From Arthrobacter sp. zg-Y769 (lineage in GTDB: Bacteria > Actinomycetota > Actinomycetes > Actinomycetales > Micrococcaceae), in assembly GCF_020907405.1 (NCBI RefSeq), contig NZ_JAJJOE010000008.1:310001-374000 (forward strand): 64,000 bases of DNA. Direction: 5' to 3'. The translations under genes and the position numbers were made by a program. Below the pieces are notes generated by a model. The model saw only the letters and a program-made list of their open reading frames with translations. It had not been told where the DNA came from and ran no database searches. Below are positions 32,757 through 41,546 of this stretch, in pieces (position 1 is the stretch's first letter; each line of letters starts with the position of its first letter).

Positions 32757-33170
32757 TCAGCCCCCGCTGCCGAAATCATCTGCGCTGACGCGACGGTAGG
32801 ACTCGGTGATGATGTCCTCCAGCACGGACATGTCCACGTTGCCGAGATCCTTGATGTAGAGGCAGCTCGCACCCGTCTTGTGGTCGCCGAGGAGGGACAG
32901 TTGCTCGGTGTAGGTATCCACTCCGTCAGGAAGATAGACCGTGGTGGCGTCCTTGCGCGGAGAGAATGCCGCCGCACCGGCGTCCCCCTCCCTGCCGCTG
33001 GCATATTTGTAGTGGTAGCTGCCGAAGCCGACAATCGACGGCCCCCACATGGCCGGCTGCTCACCGGTGACCCTCGTCATCAGCTCGAGTAGGGTTTGGG
33101 CGTCGCGGCGGCGAACGGGCGACGCCACGCCGTCAATGAAGCTGCTGACGCTGGTGCTGGTTGGTTCCAT
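32757..33170 (-). CDS. DUF1801 domain protein
   Basis: 137 residues. The YdhG-like DUF1801 fold is visible in DAQTLLELMTRVTGEQPAMW, GFGSYHYKYASGREGDAG and FSPRKDATTVYLPDG. The function is unknown; relatives bind small ligands or act near frataxin-like folds. The start at 33170 follows GAGGA by 9 nt; other ATGs at 33179 and 33203 are possible. It lies downstream of pnuX, 56 nt away on the same strand, and may share its FMN-controlled transcript. Confidence 0.75.
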   Translation of the reverse strand: MEPTSTSVSSFIDGVASPVRRRDAQTLLELMTRVTGEQPAMWGPSIVGFGSYHYKYASGREGDAGAAAFSPRKDATTVYLPDGVDTYTEQLSLLGDHKTGASCLYIKDLGNVDMSVLEDIITESYRRVSADDFGSGG

Positions 33171-33226
33171 GGCGTCCATCCTCGTTGCCGGGCCGGCTTC
33201 CATCCTGGACGCCGACCAAGGGTTCT

Positions 33227-33910
33227 TTACCGGGTACGCGGGTCCGGCATCATCACTTCCACCTGCGGCTTCTCGTCCCGCTTGGCCTTCCACCAGACGA
33301 AGAAGCCGGCAAGGGTGAAGCCGCCGTAGAAGAGGTACATAAAGGCGGTGGCGTAGTAGCCGGTGCTGAAGAGCAGGGGCACGCCCACAATGTCCACGGC
33401 CACCCAGATCAGCCAGAACTCAACCCAGCCTTTGGCCATGCCGTAGGTGGCCAGCAGCGAACCGACGAAGGTCCAGGCATCGGCCCACACTGGTTCGTAG
33501 GAGCCCAGCCGGGCGAAAACGGGGGTCAGGGCGACGGTTCCGAGCAGCATGATGGTGACCAGCCCGATCCGTTCCTTGGTAGAGGCCCACTGCGGGGTGA
33601 CGGCGTCCTCGCCGTTGGTCTTGCTCTGCTGCCAGCGCCGCCAGCCATAGATCGACACGGCAATGAACATGATCTGCCGTCCGGCCTGGCCCAGCAGGGT
33701 GGCGGTATCGGCCGCGCCGAAGATGGAGCCGAGGAAGACGGTCAGCAGGAGCAGGTTGCCCAGGATGCCGACGGGCCAGGCCCACACTTTACGGCGCATA
33801 CCGCCGAAGGCGCTGAGCAGCCCGAAGATGTTGCCCACCAGTTCGCGCACCAGCAGTGAGCTTGAGCCCACCGGAATCTGTGCCTCAAAGAGCCATCGCA
33901 GAAAATCCAT
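33227..33910 (-). CDS. pnuX: PnuC-like vitamin transporter, probably riboflavin (PnuX/RibM)
   Basis: 227 residues, about seven helices. FGLLSAFGGMRRKVWAWPVG and the repeat GSLLATYGMAKGWVEFWLIW with VDIVGVPLLFSTGYYATAFM are the PnuC fold, with Trp-rich motifs lining the substrate path. An FMN riboswitch upstream indicates riboflavin rather than nicotinamide riboside, as in actinobacterial PnuX/RibM. AAGGACGAC directly before the ATG at 33910 fixes the start. It imports riboflavin by facilitated diffusion coupled to trapping as FMN. Confidence 0.85.
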   Translation of the reverse strand: MDFLRWLFEAQIPVGSSSLLVRELVGNIFGLLSAFGGMRRKVWAWPVGILGNLLLLTVFLGSIFGAADTATLLGQAGRQIMFIAVSIYGWRRWQQSKTNGEDAVTPQWASTKERIGLVTIMLLGTVALTPVFARLGSYEPVWADAWTFVGSLLATYGMAKGWVEFWLIWVAVDIVGVPLLFSTGYYATAFMYLFYGGFTLAGFFVWWKAKRDEKPQVEVMMPDPRTR

Positions 33911-34046
33911 GTCGTCCTTATCCCTAAGCGGGTGCTCCGGGGGTACGACAGTACGATGCGTCGCCGGGGTGCTACCGGTCCGAGGGGTCACCCCTGCAAA
34001 AGGGGACCTCGAAGGGTCAGCAAAGCCGGCGGAACAACAAACTGCA

Positions 34047-34188
34047 CGTGCTTCTCCCATCCAGACTTTAACTGTCGGTATCGGAATTTCACCGATTCAA
34101 CCGAACCGCCTCCCCGAGGTTCTCGGATCAGCAGTGCGGGTCGCGGACTATAACCGCCGGTTCGGAATTACACCGACCCCGGAGCACG
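34047..34188 (-). promoter_or_regulatory. FMN riboswitch (RFN element)
   Basis: On the minus strand the conserved RFN blocks follow in order: CGTGCTCCGGGGTCGGTG, ATTCCGAACCGGCGGT, TAGTCCGCGAC, GGTGAAATTCCGATACCGAC and AGTTAAAGTCTGGATGGGAG. The ends CGTGCT and AGCACG pair to close stem P1. It starts 12 nt past the rpe stop and ends 137 nt before pnuX. A hairpin in the following leader (33982-34012) could act as the switch. FMN binding would lower pnuX expression. Confidence 0.95.
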
Positions 34189-34199
34189 TTTGTTGCTAA

Positions 34200-34868
34200 C
34201 TATTCTTGCACAGCCGCTTCGGCGGAAGCGCGAAGTTTGCGGATAGCGTCATTGGGATCACCGGCGCCGTACACCGCCGAGCCGGCCACGAACACATTCG
34301 CACCGGCCTCGGCTGCCCGTTCGATGGTCTCCGGGGAGATTCCGCCGTCCACCTGGATGGCCAGCGGCAGCCCGGAGCCGCGAACGGCTTCGGCGGCGCG
34401 GCGGATTTTCGGCAGCGTCACGTCCAGGAACTTCTGCCCGCCGAAGCCCGGCTCCACCGTCATGATCAGCAGCATGTCCAGCTCGGACAGCATGTCCAGG
34501 TACGGCTCCACCGGGGTCGCCGGACGCAGGGCCATGCCGGCCTTCGCGCCGCGCTCCCGCAGGTCGCGCGCGAGCTTGATCGGCGCCGTCGACGCCTCCA
34601 CATGGAACGTGACCGACGCGAGGCCTGCCTCGGCGTACAGCGGAGCCCAGCGGTCGACGTCGGCGATCATCAGGTGCGCGTCCAGCGGCAGCGCGGACAC
34701 CTGCTGGATCCGTTCCACCACGGGCAGCCCGATGGTCAGGTTCGGGACGAAGTGGTTGTCCATAACGTCCACGTGCACGGCGTCCGCGGCGCTGATCCGC
34801 TGCAGCTCGGCTTCGAGGTTCACGAAGTCGGCCGAGAGGATGCTCGGGTTGATGCAGCACTTGCTCAC
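34200..34868 (-). CDS. rpe: Ribulose-phosphate 3-epimerase
   Basis: 222 residues, full length. TIM-barrel motifs: [40 protein letters not shown] with the metal-binding His-x-Asp and metal-binding residues, [16 protein letters not shown] and [20 protein letters not shown]. It interconverts D-ribulose 5-phosphate and D-xylulose 5-phosphate in the pentose phosphate pathway. It lies 10 nt after rsmB in the def-fmt-rsmB-rpe cluster, a common actinobacterial order. Confidence 0.97.
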   Translation of the reverse strand: MSKCCINPSILSADFVNLEAELQRISAADAVHVDVMDNHFVPNLTIGLPVVERIQQVSALPLDAHLMIADVDRWAPLYAEAGLASVTFHVEASTAPIKLARDLRERGAKAGMALRPATPVEPYLDMLSELDMLLIMTVEPGFGGQKFLDVTLPKIRRAAEAVRGSGLPLAIQVDGGISPETIERAAEAGANVFVAGSAVYGAGDPNDAIRKLRASAEAAVQE

Positions 34869-34878
34869 GAAGGGTCTC

Positions 34879-36381
34879 CTAGATTTTGCGGCGGATCAGC
34901 GCCAGGAACATGGCGTCGGTGGCGTGGATGTGCGGCCAGAGCTGGGCGGTGGATTCGTGGCCGGCTTCCAGCGCGCCGGGCAGGCTGACTGCGTCCAGGG
35001 CGGCACCGGCGTCGAGCAGTTCCAGGTCATTGCGTTTGCGCATCACATCGGCGACGACGGCGGTGGTCTCGGCCGGGTGCGGGGAGCACGTTACGTAGGC
35101 CACCACTCCCCCGGGCTTGACCGCGTCCACGGCGGTGGTGAGCAGTTCGCGCTGCAGGATGCCGAGTTCGCCGACGTCGGTGGGCTTGCGGCGCCAGCGG
35201 GATTCCGGGCGGCGGCGCAGGGCCCCCAGGCCGGTGCACGGAGCGTCCACGAGAATCCGGTCGAAGGTTTCCGGGTAGTCCTCGGCGATGGTGCGGCCGT
35301 CCCCGGTACGCACGTTCCAGGTCTCCCCCGGCACCGCGTCCAGTGCCTGGCGGACCAGCTGCGCCCGGTGCGGAGCCGGTTCGTTGGCCAGCAGCACGGC
35401 GCCGGATTCGTGCGCGAGGGCGGCCAGCAGTGCGGCCTTGCCGCCGGGACCGGCGCACATATCCAGCCACTTTTCCACGCCGTCTTCATCCACGGAAGCA
35501 CCGCCGAGGTCCAGTTCGGCCAGGGCGCGGGCCACCAGCTGCGAGCCGGCGTCCTGCACCCGGGTGGTGCCGGCGCGGACCGAGTCCAGCCGGCCGACGT
35601 CGCCGGCGGAGAACAGTGCAGAGTCCTTCACGAGCTCGCCGTCCACGGCTCCGGCGGCGCGGGCCTCGTCGAGGTTGCCGAGGCCGGGCAGGGCGACCAG
35701 GTTCACGACCGGGGCATCGTTGTCGGCGCGCAGTAGATCGGTGATCTCGTCTACGCTGCGGCCGTGCGCCACCAGGGACTGGCGCAGGGCGCGGACAATC
35801 CACTCCGGATGGGAGTGCTCGATGGCGGAGCGTTTCACGGCGTCGGCTTCACCCTCGGTGAGGATCTCCACCCACTCGTCCAGGCTGCGGGCGGCGACCT
35901 TGCGCAGTACCGCGTTGATCAGGGCGGACGGACCGGCGCCGATCACGGCGCGGGCCAGGCCGACGGTCTGGTCCAGGGCCGCATGGGCGGGTACACGCAT
36001 GGCCAGCAGCTGGTGCGTGCCGATCCGCAGGGCGTCGAGGACGGCGGGGTCCAGGCGTTCCAGCGGGCGGTCCACGCATTTGGCGAGGATGGCGTCATAC
36101 GTGCCCTGGCCGCGCAGCGCGCCGTAGGCCAGTTCGGTGGCGAAGCCGGCGTCGCGCTTGTCCAGCCGGTGCTTGCGGATGCTCTTGGGCAGCACGAGGT
36201 TGGCGTAGGCGTCCTCGCCGGAGACGGCGCGGAGCACCTCAAAGGCCACCAGCCGGGCCGGATCCGCGGCGCGGGTGCGCTGGCCGGGGGCAGCGGCGGT
36301 GCGGGTCTTCACGGCGGCGCGGCGGCGTTCGTGGCCCTTGTCGTTGCGGTGTTTGTTGGGCTGGTCGGGCTGGTGGGTCAT
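34879..36381 (-). CDS. rsmB: 16S rRNA (cytosine-5) methyltransferase RsmB
   Basis: 500 residues. The N-terminal NusB-like domain begins around [20 protein letters not shown]; the C-terminal SAM domain has [17 protein letters not shown], the Pro-Cys motif of RNA m5C methyltransferases in [20 protein letters not shown] and [15 protein letters not shown] with the catalytic Cys. It methylates C967 (E. coli numbering) of 16S rRNA. Its ATG overlaps the fmt stop (ATGA), so it is translationally coupled to fmt. Confidence 0.95.
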   Translation of the reverse strand: MTHQPDQPNKHRNDKGHERRRAAVKTRTAAAPGQRTRAADPARLVAFEVLRAVSGEDAYANLVLPKSIRKHRLDKRDAGFATELAYGALRGQGTYDAILAKCVDRPLERLDPAVLDALRIGTHQLLAMRVPAHAALDQTVGLARAVIGAGPSALINAVLRKVAARSLDEWVEILTEGEADAVKRSAIEHSHPEWIVRALRQSLVAHGRSVDEITDLLRADNDAPVVNLVALPGLGNLDEARAAGAVDGELVKDSALFSAGDVGRLDSVRAGTTRVQDAGSQLVARALAELDLGGASVDEDGVEKWLDMCAGPGGKAALLAALAHESGAVLLANEPAPHRAQLVRQALDAVPGETWNVRTGDGRTIAEDYPETFDRILVDAPCTGLGALRRRPESRWRRKPTDVGELGILQRELLTTAVDAVKPGGVVAYVTCSPHPAETTAVVADVMRKRNDLELLDAGAALDAVSLPGALEAGHESTAQLWPHIHATDAMFLALIRRKI

Positions 36382-37313
36382 TCGAAGACCACGTCCTCAC
36401 GGTTGGCGAGGCCGCGGGCCCAGTCGGGCCCCGGCATCATTTTCTTGCCTGCGGGCTGGACACGCAGCAGTTCGAGTCCGTGCGAGCCGGTGCCCACGAC
36501 GGCGGCGGCGTCCCCGCCGCCGGTGAAGCGGACCTGGCCGGGGCGCAGGTCGGTGACATCGGGGCGCAGCACGGCCGCACCGATCTTGAACCGGGCGCCG
36601 TCCCAGGTGGTCCAGGCGCCGGGTTCGGGGGTAACGCCGTTGATCCGGCGGCGGATGGCGAGGGCGGGCTGCTGCCAGTCCACGCGGGCGTCGTCGATGC
36701 TGAGCTTCGGCGCCAGGGTGATCTCGCCCTGCTGCGGCACGGGCACCGCCGCGCCGGCGTCGACCGCGCTGAGGGTCTGGGCCAGCAGCACGGCACCGGA
36801 GTGCGAGAGGCGTTCGAGCAGGTCACCGCTGGTGTCCTCGGGCCGCACCGTTTCGGTGAGCGTGCCGTAGACGGGGCCGGTGTCCAGGCCGGTTTCCAGC
36901 AGGAACGTGGAGGCGCCGGTGATGTCGTCCCCGGCAATGACCGCGTGCTGCACGGGGGCGGCGCCGCGCCAGGCGGGCAGCAGCGAGAAGTGCAGGTTAA
37001 TCCAACCGTGCTTCGGCACGGTGAGGGCGCGGGCCGGAACCAGGGCGCCGTACGCGACGATCGCGGCGACGTCGGGCTCCAGCGCGGAGATGGCGGCGAT
37101 CGCTTCGTCGTCCACCTTCGCGGCGCGGATCACCGGAAGGCCCAGTTCCTGCGCGCGGACCGCGACAGGTGAGGGCGTCAGGACCTTCTTGCGGCCCAGC
37201 GGTGCGTCGGGGCGGGTGAGGACGCCGACGACGTCGAACCCGGCGTCGATCAGTGCGTCAAGGGACGGCACGGCCACCGAGGGTGTGCCGGCAAACAAGA
37301 CTCGCAGTGCCAC
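36378..37313 (-). CDS. fmt: Methionyl-tRNA formyltransferase
   Basis: 311 residues, typical length. Start VLFAGTPSVAVPSLDALIDA, catalytic region HGWINLHFSLLPAWRGAAPV (the Asn-His of the formyl transfer site, with the SLLPxxRG signature) and a C-terminal OB-like domain. It formylates initiator Met-tRNA with 10-formyl-THF. It begins 6 nt after def, the enzyme that later removes the formyl group, and is coupled to rsmB. Confidence 0.97.
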   Translation of the reverse strand: MALRVLFAGTPSVAVPSLDALIDAGFDVVGVLTRPDAPLGRKKVLTPSPVAVRAQELGLPVIRAAKVDDEAIAAISALEPDVAAIVAYGALVPARALTVPKHGWINLHFSLLPAWRGAAPVQHAVIAGDDITGASTFLLETGLDTGPVYGTLTETVRPEDTSGDLLERLSHSGAVLLAQTLSAVDAGAAVPVPQQGEITLAPKLSIDDARVDWQQPALAIRRRINGVTPEPGAWTTWDGARFKIGAAVLRPDVTDLRPGQVRFTGGGDAAAVVGTGSHGLELLRVQPAGKKMMPGPDWARGLANREDVVFE

Positions 37314-37319
37314 GCGGAC

Positions 37320-37922
37320 CTAGGCTCCGGTCGTGTTGCCGAAGGTGCCCTTGCCCGGCGTCGCCTGGCCGAAGGTACCAAAGCTGGATCCCACGTTCTG
37401 GGCGCGCTGGGCCACCGTCCGGTCCGCGATGGCATCGTATTCGCGCTGCCGGATGGCACGCAGGGCTTCCTTGCGGTGCTCACCTTCGAGACGGTCAATG
37501 TAGAGGACGCCGTCCAGATGGTCCGTTTCATGCTGGAAGCAGCGGGCGAGCATACCTTCGCCCTCGATGCTGATCGGGTTGCCGTGCATGTCCTTGCCCG
37601 TGACACGGGTCCAGCGGTACCGCGGAACAGGGTAGCCGAGCCCGGGGATGGACAGGCAGCCTTCCAGATGGTCCGGCTGACGGTCTTCGCTCAGTTCCAG
37701 GACGGGGTTGACTACGTGTCCGGCCTGCCCGTCGACGCGGTAGGTGAAGACGCGGAGGCTGACGCCCACCTGGGGTGCGGCCAGTCCGGCACCTTCAACG
37801 TCCTCCATGGTTTCTTCCATGTCCGCTACCAGCTTCGCCAGTTCGGGGCCGAAGTCGGTCACGTCTTCGGCGCGGGTCCGCAGGACCGGGTCGCCGAGCG
37901 TGCGGATAGTCAGGATGGCCAT
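37320..37922 (-). CDS. def: Peptide deformylase
   Basis: 200 residues. The three motifs are present: GLAAPQVGV, EGCLSIPG with the metal-binding Cys, and CFQHETDHLDG, which is the HExxH metalloprotease motif with Fe2+/Zn ligands. It removes the formyl group from nascent proteins at the ribosome. First gene of the def-fmt-rsmB-rpe run; the last residues (GKGTFGNTTGA) are low-complexity. Confidence 0.97.
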   Translation of the reverse strand: MAILTIRTLGDPVLRTRAEDVTDFGPELAKLVADMEETMEDVEGAGLAAPQVGVSLRVFTYRVDGQAGHVVNPVLELSEDRQPDHLEGCLSIPGLGYPVPRYRWTRVTGKDMHGNPISIEGEGMLARCFQHETDHLDGVLYIDRLEGEHRKEALRAIRQREYDAIADRTVAQRAQNVGSSFGTFGQATPGKGTFGNTTGA

Positions 37923-37996
37923 CGGGAGTTCGTTCCTTACTGTTGCTGCATGGGATCGGACTCCAGTCTAGTTGGCTCCGCCGCTGACCGGGACGA

Positions 37997-38944
37997 TCAG
38001 GGCCGGGGAGCGCCCGCCGGCACCGAAGTCTGCGGGTCCGCGGATGCCTGCGGGGCGGGGGCCTGAGGCGCGGAGGCCTGCGGGGCTGCGGTCTCGTGCG
38101 CGCCGACCGGAGGCGGCGGGACGGGAAGCAGGGCACGGCCTGCCGCTGCGGCGTCGATGTTGGTCTGCCAGACCCGGCGCAGTGCGCAGAACTTGAACCA
38201 GTGCTGCGGCAGTACGTCCGGGTTGGCGCGCATGGGACGCACCTCGGTCTGCCCGACGGCAACGCCCAGCAGCAGCGGATCCTGCCCGTAGGCCCACGGC
38301 TCCCAGGTGCCGGCAGCCGCGTCAACCAGCGATTCCTGCGCCTTCATGCCGGCGACCAGCTGCATCACCACCTTGTCGTCCAGCTGCTTCACCTGGCCGT
38401 CGCGGTCGGTGTTCTTGGTCTTGTAATCAATCAGGCACAGCCGTCCGCCGATCCGTGCCACCAGGTCCAGGGTGCCGGCATAGCCGAGTTCGGCGTTCCA
38501 CACCGTGATTTCCGGAGCGATGGGCTGGACGTCGTACAGCGTCCACCATTCGTCGAACCGGTCCGCGAACTGGTGCTCTCCGCGGGACGCCAGTTCCTCG
38601 CGGGCACGGTCGAGTTCGTGGGGCCGGTCCAGGGCACGGAGCGCAACCTGCTCACAGTAGAAGTGGACGCGCGTGCCCCGCTGGGCGGCGGCGTCGCGGT
38701 AGCGCTCGGAGGCCGAGGACGCTTCCTTCACCACGGAGCGCAGCTGCGACGGGCTGCCGAGGGCGGCGGTAAGTTTGGGGTCCTTCACGACGGCGGAGGC
38801 CGCCATGTAGCTGTGCCAGCCGTCCAGGGACGTGGAACCCTGGGAAATGACCGTAGTGATGGACGGGACCGTGGGCGGCTCGGAGAGCGACCGCGAGTAC
38901 ATCCGCCCGTATTCGGTGGCGTGTGCCAGTGCTGGTTCAGTCAT
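37997..38944 (-). CDS. PD-(D/E)XK nuclease-like protein
   Basis: 315 residues. The core GYAGTLDLVARIGGRLCLIDYKTK has the D...x(D/E)-x-K pattern (Asp in TLDLVA, Asp-x-Lys in IDYKT) of RecB/Cas4-like nucleases, preceded by a His (GTRVHFYCEQVAL) as in their motif I. The last 50 residues are Ala/Pro/Gln repeats and probably disordered. No CRISPR or RecBCD genes adjoin, so a general DNA-repair or degradation role is possible but unproven. It stands 74 bp upstream of def. Confidence 0.75.
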   Translation of the reverse strand: MTEPALAHATEYGRMYSRSLSEPPTVPSITTVISQGSTSLDGWHSYMAASAVVKDPKLTAALGSPSQLRSVVKEASSASERYRDAAAQRGTRVHFYCEQVALRALDRPHELDRAREELASRGEHQFADRFDEWWTLYDVQPIAPEITVWNAELGYAGTLDLVARIGGRLCLIDYKTKNTDRDGQVKQLDDKVVMQLVAGMKAQESLVDAAAGTWEPWAYGQDPLLLGVAVGQTEVRPMRANPDVLPQHWFKFCALRRVWQTNIDAAAAGRALLPVPPPPVGAHETAAPQASAPQAPAPQASADPQTSVPAGAPRP

Positions 38945-39025
38945 ATAGACAGTTTGTCACCCGGCTCTGACGTTTAACCAAAACAGGCACCAGGAGCGAT
39001 TCCTGATGCCTGCTGTAAGAAAGGG

Positions 39026-39097
39026 TGGGCGATACTGGGTTCGAACCAGTGACCTCTTCGGTGTGAACGAAGCGCGCTACCACTGCGCCAATCGCCC
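39026..39097 (-). tRNA. tRNA-Val (CAC)
   Basis: Cloverleaf with acceptor GGGCGAT/ATCGCCC, anticodon stem CTTCG/CGAAG around TTCACAC giving anticodon CAC, and a TTCGAAC T loop. CCA is not encoded. Confidence 0.95.
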
Positions 39098-39309
39098 TTC
39101 TTTTGCCAAATCGTGTTGATGCGCCCGCAAGCACTCCAACGTCTAAAGATGCTAGCCCAGATCCCCCGCGAGTCCAAACCCGCGGCGAACCGGGGACCGA
39201 TTGGACGAACCCGCAAACGTCCTATAGAGTTTTTCTTCGTTGGAAAGCGGGGGTTCGCCGCGGAAAGCGCAAGCAATCCGGGGGCGTTAGCTCCTCACCT
39301 GATCAACAT

Positions 39310-39383
39310 GCGGACGTAGCTCAGCTGGCTAGAGCACCACCTTGCCAAGGTGGATGTCGCGGGTTCGAATCCCGTCGTCCGCT
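39310..39383 (+). tRNA. tRNA-Gly (GCC), copy 1
   Basis: Acceptor GCGGACG/CGTCCGC, anticodon stem CCACC/GGTGG around TTGCCAA (anticodon GCC), T loop TTCGAAT. Identical to the copies at 39655 and 39882. Confidence 0.96.
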
Positions 39384-39452
39384 CGCAAGTCACTGTACAA
39401 GCCGCTCCCGGTTTCCCGGGATCGGTCAGCCAAAGCTTTATGCGGCGGTTAC

Positions 39453-39526
39453 GGTGGGGTGGCCGAGAGGCGAGGCAGCGGCCTGCAAAGCCGTATACGC
39501 GGGTTCGAATCCCGTCCCCACCTCCA
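39453..39526 (+). tRNA. tRNA-Cys (GCA)
   Basis: Acceptor GGTGGGG/CCCCACC, anticodon loop CTGCAAA (GCA), T loop TTCGAAT. The 3' CCA appears to be encoded (39524-39526), unlike the neighbouring tRNAs. Confidence 0.95.
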
Positions 39527-39554
39527 CAGTGGATTGTAGAAAACCCATTTATGG

Positions 39555-39626
39555 GCGCGATTGGCGCAGCGGTAGCGCGCTTCCCTGACACGGAAGAGGT
39601 CACTGGTTCGATCCCAGTATCGCGCA
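39555..39626 (+). tRNA. tRNA-Val (GAC), copy 1
   Basis: Acceptor GCGCGAT/ATCGCGC, anticodon stem CTTCC/GGAAG around CTGACAC (anticodon GAC). Identical to the copy at 39785. Confidence 0.95.
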
Positions 39627-39654
39627 CGAACAGTACTGTTTCAGTGCTTTTCTT

Positions 39655-39728
39655 GCGGACGTAGCTCAGCTGGCTAGAGCACCACCTTGCCAAGGTGGAT
39701 GTCGCGGGTTCGAATCCCGTCGTCCGCT
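39655..39728 (+). tRNA. tRNA-Gly (GCC), copy 2
   Basis: Sequence identical to copy 1; 28 nt after tRNA-Val copy 1. Confidence 0.96.
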
Positions 39729-39784
39729 CTCCCTTCTGCTTATGGTTTTCCAGGAGTAATCCTGAACGGGCCGAGCAGTTTAGG

Positions 39785-39856
39785 GCGCGATTGGCGCAGC
39801 GGTAGCGCGCTTCCCTGACACGGAAGAGGTCACTGGTTCGATCCCAGTATCGCGCA
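39785..39856 (+). tRNA. tRNA-Val (GAC), copy 2
   Basis: Sequence identical to tRNA-Val copy 1; forms a second Val-Gly unit with the next gene. Confidence 0.95.
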
Positions 39857-39881
39857 CGGACAGTTTCGACTGTCTATATTT

Positions 39882-39955
39882 GCGGACGTAGCTCAGCTGG
39901 CTAGAGCACCACCTTGCCAAGGTGGATGTCGCGGGTTCGAATCCCGTCGTCCGCT
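39882..39955 (+). tRNA. tRNA-Gly (GCC), copy 3
   Basis: Sequence identical to copies 1 and 2; last tRNA of the array, 25 nt before a strong terminator. Confidence 0.96.
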
Positions 39956-39980
39956 CTCCCCCGGCCTTTGGTGCCGGCTT

Positions 39981-40017
39981 AGAAGGAACAGGTTTTTGCC
40001 TGTTCCTTCTTTTGTTT
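39981..40017 (+). terminator. Intrinsic terminator of the tRNA array
   Basis: Perfect 12-bp stem AGAAGGAACAGG/CCTGTTCCTTCT with loop TTTTTG, followed by TTTGTTT. The clearest rho-independent terminator in the window. Confidence 0.95.
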
Positions 40018-40189
40018 AACACGCGGTGTTTGAGGCCTGGGTTCGCTCGGCGGAGAAAACCTAAGTTTGCTTATTAGTTGGCCTACAGATAAAGTGTTTG
40101 TCGTAGAGAATATGTCGACCTGGTTTCAGTAGCGGGATCAAAGTTGCATGGCCCTTAGGCCGCTCACACCACTACTTGAGGAGAACCAC

Positions 40190-40474
40190 ATGGCTAACAC
40201 GCAGACTCACAACGATCACAACACCACCGTCCGCAACGCCAACGACATCAAGGTGTCCACGCGGACCCTCGAATTCGCCGTTTACGTCCTGGCCGTCATT
40301 GCCACGGTCATCACGGCTGCAGTTGTCGGCGACAACGCCAGCGAAAACGGCCTTGACGCATTCAACGCCGCACAGGCAATGGAATACATCACCTTCCTCA
40401 CGGTCGGCCTGATGGTTGCCCGCGGTCTGGCAAAGTCCGGCCACCGTGGACACAACAGCAACAACAACGCGTAA
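40190..40474 (+). CDS. Small two-helix membrane protein, unknown
   Basis: 94 residues. A polar N-terminus rich in His, Asn and Thr (NTQTHNDHNTTVRNANDIK) precedes two helices (FAVYVLAVIATVITAAVVG and MEYITFLTVGLMVARGLA) and an Asn/His-rich tail. GAGGAG 7 nt before the ATG at 40190 fixes the start and removes the first 14 residues of the longer frame. About 170 bases between the terminator and this gene hold only its promoter and leader. No family is recognised. Confidence 0.72.
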   Translation: MANTQTHNDHNTTVRNANDIKVSTRTLEFAVYVLAVIATVITAAVVGDNASENGLDAFNAAQAMEYITFLTVGLMVARGLAKSGHRGHNSNNNA

Positions 40475-40568
40475 CCAGCGTTTTCCGGCCTAGTGCCGGA
40501 CACCAAATCCGGCGCGGCGTTCTTTGAGCTCCGTGCCGGAATTGTTTTAACTGCTTAGAGTGTGGCCT

Positions 40569-41546
40569 ATGGAAATCCACCCCGTAGACCTCAATGATGA
40601 TGCCGTCATGGCCGATGCCTACCGCGTTGAATGCGCTGCAAACCAAAGCGTTCGGCCCGATTGGATTCCCCTCGGCAGGGAGGCCCGGGTTCTGGGGTGG
40701 CGCACACCCAACGGATGGCGGAACCAGCTGTTCGGTGCCTGGAACGGGACCGCCTTGCTTGGCTTCGCGGCCGGAATGAATTCAACCGACACCCCGGACA
40801 CCACATGGATATTCGTCTGGGTTGATCCTGCCCATCAGAACAACGGAGTTGGATCCGCACTGGCCCGTGCAGCGGAAGGTGCGAGTCCGGCGTCGACCAC
40901 GCGGTTCGTGACAAGCGCCTACCGGTCCACCACCGATGAAATTGATGCGCTCACCCGGAAGTTTGCCTCCCGCCTGGGTTACGCCCCGGCAAGCACCGAA
41001 ACCGTCGTGGAACTTGATCTCCGGGATATGCAGCTAGCGAGTCCGACGACGACGCCCGGCTACGAAATCTCAACGCACGTCAACGGCGTCCCGGGGCGGT
41101 TCCGTGAACAGGTAGGCCAGATCAAGGGCCTGGTGGACGCCGAGGCGCCCAACGGTGATCTCGGCTGGGGTGAAACCCCTGTATCGCCCGAGGAATATGC
41201 CGACGAGCTGAACCTCTGGATGGCCCAGGGATCCACGGTCATCGAGTCGATTGCCGTGGACCCGAAAGGCAACGTGGCGGCCTGGACCTGCCTGCTGGCG
41301 GCCGCCGATGGGGGCCGCCCGGCACAGATTGAAGGAACGCTCGTCGTCTCCGGCCACCGCGGCCACGGCCTCGGAGCAGCCGTGAAGTTGGCGTCCCTGC
41401 ACCGGGCTGTCGAATCCGGCAATGTGCATAGGGTCCGGACCAGCAGCGATGACCGAAATGTCTGGATGCGTTCCATCAACGCACGGATGGGTTTCACGCC
41501 CGTGGAGACGGAAATCATCCTGCAGAAGGAAACCGTCAGCCCGTGA
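40569..41546 (+). CDS. GNAT family acetyltransferase, two-domain
   Basis: 325 residues with two GNAT halves. The first has TWIFVWVDPAHQNNGVGSAL, the second EGTLVVSGHRGHGLGAAVKL and the motif-B-like MRSINARMGFTP; both contain the (Q/R)xxGxG/A loop for acetyl-CoA. The arrangement is like mycothiol synthase-type tandem GNATs, but the sequence is not MshD. TAGAGT 7 nt before the ATG suggests a leaderless start. Its 3' end overlaps the convergent SRPBCC gene by 11 bp. Confidence 0.82.
   Translation: MEIHPVDLNDDAVMADAYRVECAANQSVRPDWIPLGREARVLGWRTPNGWRNQLFGAWNGTALLGFAAGMNSTDTPDTTWIFVWVDPAHQNNGVGSALARAAEGASPASTTRFVTSAYRSTTDEIDALTRKFASRLGYAPASTETVVELDLRDMQLASPTTTPGYEISTHVNGVPGRFREQVGQIKGLVDAEAPNGDLGWGETPVSPEEYADELNLWMAQGSTVIESIAVDPKGNVAAWTCLLAAADGGRPAQIEGTLVVSGHRGHGLGAAVKLASLHRAVESGNVHRVRTSSDDRNVWMRSINARMGFTPVETEIILQKETVSP

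Noticed and set aside
34237-35736. Long plus-strand frame opposite rpe and rsmB
   Set aside because: Both minus-strand genes are unmistakable housekeeping genes; the plus frame has no recognisable domain.
37997-38944. PD-(D/E)XK protein considered as Cas4 or a restriction enzyme
   Set aside because: No cysteine cluster typical of Cas4, no methylase, and no CRISPR or helicase neighbours.
39310-39955. Regularly spaced repeats that might be a CRISPR array
   Set aside because: The repeats are complete tRNA-Gly and tRNA-Val genes with proper cloverleaf stems, and no cas genes are present.
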